A stretch of 6,720 bases of DNA. Source: Bacteroidota bacterium. GTDB taxonomy: Bacteria > Bacteroidota > Bacteroidia > Bacteroidales > UBA1556. Under the pieces are notes generated by a model, which did not search any database, had not been told where the DNA came from, and worked only from the letters and a program-made list of their open reading frames with translations. Every line of letters begins with the position of its first letter. Position 1 is the stretch's first letter. Positions 1 through 5,266 of this stretch are shown piece after piece. The stretch lies in assembly GCA_003648395.1 (NCBI GenBank), contig QMPB01000246.1, positions 1-6,720 on the forward strand, given 5' to 3'. The position numbers and the translations under genes are program-made.

Positions 1-1842
1 CCTCTTCCAATTTGGGTTAGTGAAGATAGAAAAGAACAAATATGTATTGGCTCTGCTGAGGAGCTGAAGCTAGAAATAGAGAAATCAATGGCAGCAGGTT
101 TTATGACAGAAAGCCCAATGGCTAATTTTGTTCCTGGCGATATGTCAAAAGAGAATTATGATACTTTTGACTTCCATAAACCATATGTTGACACTATTTA
201 CTTAGTTTCGGAAAGTGGACAAAAGATGACTCGCGAAGCTGACCTTATAGATGTTTGGTTTGATTCTGGATCTATGCCTTATGCGCAATTTCATTATCCA
301 TTTGAGAATAAAGATACTTTTGAAGAGAAATTTCCAGCAGATTTTATTGCCGAAGGAGTAGATCAAACTCGTGGTTGGTTCTTTACCCTTCATGCTATTG
401 CTACTATGGTTTTTGACTCGGTAGCCTATAAGAACGTTATTTCTAACGGATTAGTTCTTGATAAAAAGGGTAATAAAATGTCCAAACGCTTAGGTAATGG
501 TGTTAATCCTTTTGAAACCATAGAAAAGTATGGTGCCGATGCCACACGTTGGTATATGATTACCAATGCTCAACCATGGGATAATCTTAAATTTGATACA
601 GGAGGAATTGCTGAGGTGCAGCGTAAATTCTTTGGCACTATATACAATACTTATTCATTCTTTGCGCTCTATGCAAATATTGATGGTTTTAAATACGAAG
701 AGGCTGATATTGCTTTTGCAGATAGACCAGAACTTGATAGATGGATATTATCGGAATTGAATACGCTTATTGCTACAGTTGAACAAGCTTATGATGAGTA
801 TGAGCCAACAAAAGCAGGCCGTGCAATACAAAATTTTGTGGATGCTCACCTAAGTAATTGGTACGTTCGCTTATCACGCCGTCGTTTCTGGAAAGGTGAT
901 TATTCTACAGACAAAATCTCTGCTTATCAAACTCTATATCGTGCTTTGACTACAATAGCTCAATTGAGCTCGCCAATAGCACCAATGTTTATGGATCGTT
1001 TGTATCAAGATTTGAATAATATTGGAAATAAGAATATTGCTGAATCTATTCACCTTACCGATTGGTATTCTGCCAATGTTGGCGAAGTGGATAAGAAATT
1101 AGAAGAGCGAATGCAAATGGCTCAAAGTTATTCTTCAATGATTTTAGGACTTCGTAAGATTAATAAAATACGAGTTCGTCAGCCACTTCAAAAGATTATG
1201 ATTCCAATTAATAGTAAAGAAATGGAGTCGCAAATAAGAAAAATTGAGAAACTTATTCTTTCAGAGGTTAATGTTAAGAGCCTAGAATTGCTAATAGGTG
1301 ATAGCGATATATTAGTGAAGCAAATTAAGCCAAACTTTAAGACATTGGGTCCTAAATATGGTAAAATGATGAAGCAAATTGCTGGAGCTATTAATAAATT
1401 TACAGCTAATGATATTAAAGAAATAGAGAAAACAGGAGTGTACTCTCTTGATATTGAAGGTGAAATACTGACTATTGATAATAATGATGTTGAAATAACC
1501 ACTAAAGATATCCCAGGTTGGGCTGTTAGCAATGTAGGTGATCTTACGGTTGCTCTTGATATTTCCATTAGCGAGGAATTGCTAAATGAAGGTATCGCAA
1601 GAGAGTTTATTAACCGTATTCAAAACCTTAGAAAAGATAGTGGGTTTGATGTTACAGACAAAATTAACATTCAGTTATTGAAAAATGATTCAGTTCAAAG
1701 TATAATCGATAATAATTTAGATTATATTTGTTCGGAAACATTAACAGAAAATTTTGAATGGATAGATGATAGTAATATTGATATGAATGAGCTTGATTTA
1801 GGAAACGATATTATAGTGAAGGTTAATGTAAATAAAGTATAA
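1..1842 (+). CDS. ileS: Isoleucyl-tRNA synthetase, class 2 (IleS2-like), C-terminal part (5' end outside window)
   Basis: Charges tRNA-Ile with isoleucine in the cytoplasm. The frame is open from base 1 and gives 613 residues before TAA; the N-terminal Rossmann half with the HIGH motif lies upstream of the window. Visible are PLPIW at residues 1-5, the catalytic-core segments DVWFDSG (about 84-90) and EGVDQTRGWF (118-127), and the ATP-binding KMSKR loop at 159-163. The alpha-helical anticodon-binding domain begins near residue 240 and contains NWYVRLSRRRFW near 286. KMSKR rather than KMSKS, and the lack of a C-terminal CxxC zinc module, fit the eukaryote-like IleS2 class usual in Bacteroidota, a class known to be often less sensitive to mupirocin. 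Methionines near base 88 are internal and not starts. The regulator gene downstream begins 26 bases after the stop, so the two are probably co-transcribed. Identification is secure. Confidence 0.97.
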   Translation, partial: PLPIWVSEDRKEQICIGSAEELKLEIEKSMAAGFMTESPMANFVPGDMSKENYDTFDFHKPYVDTIYLVSESGQKMTREADLIDVWFDSGSMPYAQFHYPFENKDTFEEKFPADFIAEGVDQTRGWFFTLHAIATMVFDSVAYKNVISNGLVLDKKGNKMSKRLGNGVNPFETIEKYGADATRWYMITNAQPWDNLKFDTGGIAEVQRKFFGTIYNTYSFFALYANIDGFKYEEADIAFADRPELDRWILSELNTLIATVEQAYDEYEPTKAGRAIQNFVDAHLSNWYVRLSRRRFWKGDYSTDKISAYQTLYRALTTIAQLSSPIAPMFMDRLYQDLNNIGNKNIAESIHLTDWYSANVGEVDKKLEERMQMAQSYSSMILGLRKINKIRVRQPLQKIMIPINSKEMESQIRKIEKLILSEVNVKSLELLIGDSDILVKQIKPNFKTLGPKYGKMMKQIAGAINKFTANDIKEIEKTGVYSLDIEGEILTIDNNDVEITTKDIPGWAVSNVGDLTVALDISISEELLNEGIAREFINRIQNLRKDSGFDVTDKINIQLLKNDSVQSIIDNNLDYICSETLTENFEWIDDSNIDMNELDLGNDIIVKVNVNKV

Positions 1843-1868
1843 GATTAATAATATAAATATTATAAGAT

Positions 1869-2261
1869 ATGAACGAAGAGATAAAAAGTGAAAGATATAC
1901 TGATGAAGACCTTATTGAATTTAAGGAACTTATTGAGCATAAATTAGACGAAGCAAAGGATAATTTAGTTCTTCTGGTTGAGGCTTATACTAATAATGGG
2001 AATGGTACTGAAGATACCGCTCCGAGCTTCAAAGTACTGGAAGAAGGTAATTCTGTTAGATCAAAAGAAGAGAATGCTCAAATGGCTGCACGTCAGCAAA
2101 AGTTTATTAAAAATCTTGAGAACGCATTGCTTCGTATAGAGAATAAAACTTATGGCGTATGCCGTGAAACAGGAATGTTAATTTCTAAAGAACGTCTTCG
2201 TTCTGTTCCTCATGCTACTTTAAGTATTGAGGCTAAAAATGGAATTAATAATAGAAGATAG
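1869..2261 (+). CDS. DksA/TraR-family RNA polymerase-binding regulator with degenerate zinc finger
   Basis: A 130-residue cytoplasmic protein of the DksA/TraR family, whose members bind the RNA polymerase secondary channel and, with (p)ppGpp in DksA, tune transcription initiation. Residues about 14-45 and 62-92 look like the two helices of the family coiled coil. Between them lies GTEDTAPSF, where D49 and A51 may correspond to the Asp and Ala of the coiled-coil tip (D74 and A76 in E. coli DksA); this alignment is inferred. The C-terminal family signature runs from YGVC (95-98) through TGMLISKERL to VPHATLSIEAK (113-123). Only C98 remains of the four zinc-binding cysteines, so zinc binding as in DksA is unlikely; this form is common in Bacteroidota. 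The start ATG lies 26 bases after ileS, with no Shine-Dalgarno, as usual for the phylum. A terminator follows at 2304. The family is secure; the target promoters are unknown. Confidence 0.9.
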   Translation: MNEEIKSERYTDEDLIEFKELIEHKLDEAKDNLVLLVEAYTNNGNGTEDTAPSFKVLEEGNSVRSKEENAQMAARQQKFIKNLENALLRIENKTYGVCRETGMLISKERLRSVPHATLSIEAKNGINNRR

Positions 2262-2303
2262 TACTTTTATATAAATATTAGTATAAATTGACTTTAGTTT
2301 AAG

Positions 2304-2333
2304 AAATGCTGCTTATTTTTTGGCGGCATTTTT
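2304..2333 (+). terminator. Rho-independent terminator of the ileS-regulator operon
   Basis: AAATGCTGC (2304-2312) pairs with GCGGCATTT (2323-2331) in a 9-bp stem with one G.U pair, a 10-base T-rich loop and a short run of T ending at 2333. It begins 42 bases after the regulator stop codon. It implies that the next gene, which starts at 2456, has its own promoter or depends on read-through. Confidence 0.65.
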
Positions 2334-2355
2334 GTCATTTCTATTATTTGATTAT

Positions 2356-2384
2356 ACGATATACTAACTTAGGTGCACGATATA
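2356..2384. repeat. Direct repeat ACGATATA x2, 21-base period
   Basis: ACGATATA occurs at 2356-2363 and again at 2377-2384, exactly 21 bases apart, which puts both copies on the same DNA face. They lie between the upstream terminator and the lspA-mqnD start, where a promoter is expected. They could be operator half-sites, but the sequence is AT-rich and chance is a real alternative. I found no good TAnnTTTG element nearby. Confidence 0.25.
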
Positions 2385-2392
2385 TAGTAATA

Positions 2393-2443
2393 ATGAAATA
2401 TATTGGTAGCATCTTCTTATTCAGTATTATTGCTAAAGAATAA
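2393..2443 (+). CDS. Possible 16-residue upstream ORF ahead of lspA-mqnD
   Basis: An ATG at 2393 opens a 16-codon frame encoding MKYIGSIFLFSIIAKE, ending in TAA at 2441-2443. It is in the same frame as lspA-mqnD and stops 12 bases before the GTG start at 2456. It might be a leader peptide coupling translation to the weak GTG start, or the frame may be open by chance in AT-rich DNA. There is no homology or codon evidence either way. Its stop does exclude any N-terminal extension of LspA. Confidence 0.2.
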   Translation: MKYIGSIFLFSIIAKE

Positions 2444-2455
2444 AATAAAACTTCA

Positions 2456-3943
2456 GTGAAAAAACCTATTTTAGTAGTATTTATTATTTTGTTTTTGGAC
2501 CAAGTTCTTAAAATTTGGGTAAAGACAAATATGGCCTTAGGGGATTCTATTCCTATGCTTGGTGATTGGTTTTATATCCATTTTGTGGAAAATAAAGGAA
2601 TGGCTTTTGGTTGGCAGCTTTTTGGAGGCGGAGGTTTTGGAAAAGTGTTTCTTAGCCTTTTTCGGATAGTTGCAATTGGTGCTATATCATACTATTTGTA
2701 TCTAATTGTAAAGCAAAAAAAACATCCTGTTTTTATTTATAGCATTGCAATGGTGCTTGCTGGAGCTGCAGGAAATATTTTCGATAGCCTTTTCTATGGA
2801 ATGATATTCGAAGCCTCAGGTCCGTTTACAATAGCTGCTATGTTTCCAGAAAGTGGAGGTTATGCATCTTTTCTTCATGGTAATGTTGTAGATATGTTTT
2901 ATTTTCCTCTCTTTTCGGGTATATATCCTGAGTGGATTCCTTTGGTTGGAGGAGATTACTATCAGTTTTTTCAGCCAGTATTTAATATAGCTGATGCTTC
3001 TATATCAGTGGGAGTTGCGGTGCTTGTTTTGGGTCAGAAAAAATTCTTTGAGGAAGAAAAGGCGAAAGATGAACCCCCAGTTTCAAAGAATGAAAATAAT
3101 AATACAGAGGGCATAACAAAGCTTACATTAGGATTTTCATCTTGTCCCAACGATACTTTTATATTTGATGCCATGATTCACGGTAAAATTGATACCGAAG
3201 GATTGGAATTTGATTTAATTATAGAAGATGTGGAAGAGCTTAATAGAAGAGCTTTTAATGGTGAGCTTGATATTACTAAGATTAGTTTTAATGCATATAC
3301 TCATTTATTGGATAAATATATTCTTCTTGATTCGGGAGCAGCACTAGGTGAAAACTGTGGCCCTCTTATTATATCAAAAAGTAATGTAACAATGGATGAT
3401 ATTAAGGATAAAGTTATAGCCATTCCGGGGAAGAATACTACAGCAAATTTATTAATGACCCTTGCTTTCCCAGAACATAAAAATAAGAAGGAGATGCTTT
3501 TTTCTGACATTCAGCAAGCAATTATTGATGGTAAAGTTGATGCTGGACTTATTATCCATGAGAGTAGATTTACATACGAAGGTATTGGATTGAAGAAAGT
3601 TCTAGATATTGGTGAATATTGGGAAAATACCACAGGAACTCCAACGCCATTAGGTGGAATAATTATTAAAAGAGACTTAAGTGACGATCTAACTCATAAA
3701 GTTAATAGGGTGCTAAAACGAAGTGTTGAGTTTGCTATGCAGAACCCAAAAAGCGGAATAGATTTTATAAGAAAGCATTCTCAAGAAATGAGTGAAGAAG
3801 TAATGTATAAGCATATTGCTCTTTATGTGAATGATTATAGTGTTGATTTGGGAGATAGAGGTAAGGAGGCAATACAGAGGTTGTTCTTAGAATCAAATAA
3901 AGCTGGTCTTATTGAAGAGCCTGATAAGAAACTATTTCTATAA
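2456..3943 (+). CDS. lspA-mqnD: Fusion protein: lipoprotein signal peptidase II (LspA) + 1,4-dihydroxy-6-naphthoate synthase (MqnD)
   Basis: One 495-codon frame holds two complete enzymes. Residues 1-200 are LspA, the inner-membrane aspartic protease that removes signal peptides from prolipoproteins. They carry VENKGMAF (44-51), AGAAGNIFD (102-110), GNVVDMFYFP with catalytic D146, FNIADASI with catalytic D180, and four membrane segments. Residues about 220-495 are MqnD of the futalosine menaquinone pathway, which converts cyclic dehypoxanthine futalosine to 1,4-dihydroxy-6-naphthoate. They carry CPNDTF (230-235), IPGKNTTANL (323-332), IIHES with the likely catalytic H368 (366-370) and TPTPLGG (395-401). 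A charged, Asn-rich linker of about 20 residues joins them. GTG is the start because an in-frame TAA lies at 2441-2443 and the next ATG (codon 26) would remove TM1. No ATG, GTG or TTG occurs in frame near the MqnD boundary. LspA ends in the cytoplasm, so MqnD would be tethered on the cytoplasmic face. Both identities are firm; whether the product stays fused in vivo is not known. Confidence 0.93.
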   Translation: MKKPILVVFIILFLDQVLKIWVKTNMALGDSIPMLGDWFYIHFVENKGMAFGWQLFGGGGFGKVFLSLFRIVAIGAISYYLYLIVKQKKHPVFIYSIAMVLAGAAGNIFDSLFYGMIFEASGPFTIAAMFPESGGYASFLHGNVVDMFYFPLFSGIYPEWIPLVGGDYYQFFQPVFNIADASISVGVAVLVLGQKKFFEEEKAKDEPPVSKNENNNTEGITKLTLGFSSCPNDTFIFDAMIHGKIDTEGLEFDLIIEDVEELNRRAFNGELDITKISFNAYTHLLDKYILLDSGAALGENCGPLIISKSNVTMDDIKDKVIAIPGKNTTANLLMTLAFPEHKNKKEMLFSDIQQAIIDGKVDAGLIIHESRFTYEGIGLKKVLDIGEYWENTTGTPTPLGGIIIKRDLSDDLTHKVNRVLKRSVEFAMQNPKSGIDFIRKHSQEMSEEVMYKHIALYVNDYSVDLGDRGKEAIQRLFLESNKAGLIEEPDKKLFL

Positions 3944-3971
3944 ATATTTAGATGGAATAAAAATATATTAG

Positions 3972-4001
3972 AAAAGCCAAGTTATTAAACTTGGCTTTTT
4001 T
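3972..4001 (+). terminator. Strong intrinsic terminator after lspA-mqnD
   Basis: A perfect 12-bp stem pairs 3972-3983 (AAAAGCCAAGTT) with 3988-3999 (AACTTGGCTTTT) around an ATTA loop, and a T-run extends to 4001. It starts 29 bases after the lspA-mqnD stop. The A-tract on the other side means it could also stop transcripts arriving on the - strand. Confidence 0.9.
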
Positions 4002-4017
4002 ACGTTTATTAACTAGT

Positions 4018-4151
4018 GATTCGATATGTAAAGTATGTATGACAAACATTATATTAACTGCGTTAAGCAGATATAAACAAATCGTTTTGCGATTGTTTAT
4101 AGCACTAAAAGGAACTTTAATTGGTAGGAATAATATCGAATCCAATTGAAG
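4018..4151. ncRNA. Candidate structured RNA with possible pseudoknot (strand uncertain)
   Basis: GATTCGATAT (4018-4027) is the exact reverse complement of ATATCGAATC (4133-4142). The second copy lies almost wholly in the 17-base loop of a hairpin formed by CTTTAATTGG (4115-4124) and CCAATTGAAG (4142-4151), so both pairings could coexist as a 9-bp pseudoknot. Between them are two more hairpins: CTGC/GCAG (4058-4070), and a 12-bp stem with one bulged A and loop TTTTG (4072-4101). The density of pairing suggests an RNA, but no known family is recognised. AT-rich sequence makes chance stems common, so confidence is low. Confidence 0.3.
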
Positions 4152-4204
4152 CAAAAATAAGTATAGGTATAAGAAAAGGATGACGTAATAATGCCCAATT
4201 AAGC

Positions 4205-4225
4205 TAGGTGTAATACCTATTTTTT
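4205..4225 (+). terminator. Weak hairpin with T6 tract, possible + strand terminator
   Basis: TAGGT (4205-4209) and ACCTA (4215-4219) form a 5-bp stem with loop GTAAT, followed by six T (4220-4225). If an RNA is transcribed rightward from about 4010 this would be its 3' end. The T-run is also part of the tract just beyond the left-facing tRNA-Phe terminator, so the two signals are interleaved. The stem is short and may be inactive. Confidence 0.3.
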
Positions 4226-4228
4226 GGC

Positions 4229-4266
4229 AAAAAAATAACCCAACAAATAAAGATAATTCGTTGGGT
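4229..4266 (-). terminator. Intrinsic terminator of tRNA-Phe
   Basis: Read on the - strand, ACCCAAC (4266-4260) pairs with GTTGGGT (4244-4238) in a 7-bp stem with a 15-base loop, followed by TATTTTTTT (4237-4229). It begins 9 bases past the 3' end of the tRNA and suits a single-gene tRNA transcript. Confidence 0.75.
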
Positions 4267-4275
4267 CATCAGAAG

Positions 4276-4348
4276 TGGGACCACCTGGACTTGAACCAGG
4301 GACACACGGATTTTCAGTCCGATGCTCTACCAACTGAGCTATGATCCC
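4276..4348 (-). tRNA. tRNA-Phe (anticodon GAA)
   Basis: The - strand folds into a complete 73-base cloverleaf. The acceptor stem pairs GGGATCA with TGGTCCC (one G.U); the D arm is GCTC-AGTTGGTA-GAGC; the anticodon loop is CTGAAAA with GAA at 4315-4313; the variable loop is GTGTC; the T arm is CCTGG-TTCAAGT-CCAGG; the discriminator base is A at 4276. CCA is not encoded and must be added afterwards. One oddity is a U.U mismatch at the top of the anticodon stem (27-43). It decodes UUU and UUC. It stands alone, with its own promoter and terminator. Confidence 0.97.
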
Positions 4349-4369
4349 TTATAGCTAGTTAAGCGGCTG

Positions 4370-4402
4370 CAAAGATAATATCTTTTTGCTATGTTAGGAC
4401 AA
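4370..4402 (-). promoter_or_regulatory. Bacteroidota-type promoter for tRNA-Phe
   Basis: On the - strand, TATCTTTG (4377-4370) matches the -7 consensus TAnnTTTG exactly. A TTG (4402-4400) lies 22 bases further upstream, within the spacing accepted for the -33 element in Bacteroidota. Transcription would begin near 4363, leaving a leader of about 15 bases before the mature tRNA 5' end at 4348. Confidence 0.7.
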
Positions 4403-4461
4403 TTAATCATTAAAAAATATTTAATTTTTAATACAAAATTTATTATCTCTGTAAATCAGTC

Positions 4462-4486
4462 TATTGTAATAATTTAAAATACAATA
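4462..4486. repeat. Inverted repeat TATTGTA-N11-TACAATA upstream of coaX
   Basis: TATTGTA (4462-4468) and TACAATA (4480-4486) are a perfect 7-bp inverted repeat with an 11-base AT spacer. It lies about 29 bases upstream of the coaX -7 element, just ahead of the expected -33 position. It could bind a dimeric regulator, but in such AT-rich sequence chance is likely. Confidence 0.2.
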
Positions 4487-4514
4487 TTTTTATTTTATCA
4501 TTGCTTATATTACT

Positions 4515-4522
4515 TACTTTTG
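4515..4522 (+). promoter_or_regulatory. Promoter -7 element for coaX
   Basis: TACTTTTG is an exact match to TAnnTTTG and lies 18 bases before the coaX ATG, which would give a leader of only about 12-14 bases. I see no TTG at the expected -33 distance (about 4489-4497), so the upstream half is weak. The divergent tRNA-Phe promoter sits about 110 bases to the left. Confidence 0.6.
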
Positions 4523-4540
4523 TGCAAATTAATAAAGTAG

Positions 4541-5266
4541 ATGATAAGATTAATTCTCGATTTTGGGAATACTTTCCAGAAATGTGCAATTTTTAATGAT
4601 GAAAAGATGATTTCTTTTCAGAGGTTTGAGAGTATTAATAGAAGTAATCTTCTGAATTTTGTTAAGGAATATCCAAATATTGATTCATGTATTCTTTCGT
4701 CAGTAATTCATACCTCTTCTGAAATAGTAGATTTCTTAAATAAGGAATTTGATTTTATAGAGCTTAGCGATAAAACGCCATTGCCAATCTTAAATAAATA
4801 CAAATCTCCTCAAACATTGGGGAAAGATAGATTGGCTGCGGCAGTTGCAGTTGAGTATTTAGGTCAAGGGTATAATGCTTTATCAATTGATATAGGAACT
4901 GCTATAAAATTTGATTTTGTAAATAAAAAGAAAGAATATATAGGAGGAAGTATCTCTCCAGGATTATATTTGAGATTTAAATCTTTACATACTTTTACTG
5001 CAAAATTACCGTTAGTGGATTATAATAATTTTCATGCACTGATAGGCTTTGATACTGAAACATCAATATTATCAGGTGTTATGAATGGTACAATAGCCGA
5101 AATTAATACTTTTATTGAGGAATATAAAAGTGAATATAGCGACCTGAAAATTTTTATAACAGGTGGTGAAAGTATTTATTTTGAAAGTTACTTAAAAAGT
5201 GACATATTTGCGGTTTCAAATTTAGTCTTGATAGGCTTAAACGAAATATTAAAATTTAATGAATAA
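4541..5266 (+). CDS. coaX: Type III pantothenate kinase
   Basis: Phosphorylates pantothenate with ATP, the first step of coenzyme A synthesis, in the cytoplasm. The 241 residues are a usual length for this ASKHA-fold family. Visible are the phosphate-binding motif DFGNT (7-11), YKSPQTLGKDR (87-97) with the likely catalytic D96, DIGTAIKFDFV (117-127), GGSISPGLYLRF (135-146), TSILSGVMNG (174-183) and the adenosine-side TGG (207-209). Type III enzymes are known to need a monovalent cation and to resist CoA feedback. A small oddity is Lys123 where many homologues have Thr (GTAIT). The first ATG is used because it gives the complete N-terminal motif and is preceded by a TAnnTTTG element 18 bases upstream. 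The last 8 bases overlap the next gene, pointing to translational coupling in an operon with the outer-membrane genes. Confidence 0.95.
   Translation: MIRLILDFGNTFQKCAIFNDEKMISFQRFESINRSNLLNFVKEYPNIDSCILSSVIHTSSEIVDFLNKEFDFIELSDKTPLPILNKYKSPQTLGKDRLAAAVAVEYLGQGYNALSIDIGTAIKFDFVNKKKEYIGGSISPGLYLRFKSLHTFTAKLPLVDYNNFHALIGFDTETSILSGVMNGTIAEINTFIEEYKSEYSDLKIFITGGESIYFESYLKSDIFAVSNLVLIGLNEILKFNE

Larger units (their letters stand above)
4002..4275. other. Intergenic region without a supported protein gene; dense inverted repeats
   Basis: Together with 3944-4001 this is a gap of about 330 bases between lspA-mqnD and tRNA-Phe. A 68-codon TTG-start frame on the - strand (3948-4154) reads through the terminator and has no recognisable domain, so I do not call it. 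The region holds a CTGC/GCAG hairpin (4058-4070), a 12-bp hairpin with one bulged A (4072-4101), a 10-bp hairpin with one G.U pair (4115-4151), and ATAGGTAT (4163-4170) matched by ATACCTAT (4213-4220). The tRNA terminator is at its right end. A TAnnTTTG match faces left at 4152-4159, and an imperfect one (TACGTTTA) faces right at 4001-4008. Confidence 0.6.

Noticed and set aside
202..760. Short open frames opposite (202-393) and out of phase (566-760) with ileS
   Set aside because: The ileS frame here carries clear synthetase motifs; these are chance frames.
1188..1568. 126-codon open frame on the - strand
   Set aside because: It lies wholly inside ileS, is an antisense shadow of its codons, and shows no recognisable domain.
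2342..2350. TATTATTTG as a -7 promoter element for lspA-mqnD
   Set aside because: The spacing between TA and TTTG is three bases instead of two, and no -33 element fits.
3301..3510. 69-codon frame on the - strand inside mqnD
   Set aside because: Antisense shadow of the conserved MqnD region, with no motif of its own.
3948..4154. 68-codon TTG-start frame on the - strand
   Set aside because: It includes the strong terminator hairpin and the structured spacer, has a weak start, and resembles no known protein.
4276..4348. tRNA gene as a possible attachment site for an integrated element
   Set aside because: No integrase, direct repeat of the tRNA 3' end or foreign-looking genes are visible nearby.
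4409..4432. Hairpin ATTAAAAA / TTTTTAAT between tRNA-Phe and coaX
   Set aside because: Made only of A and T in an extremely AT-rich spacer; expected by chance.
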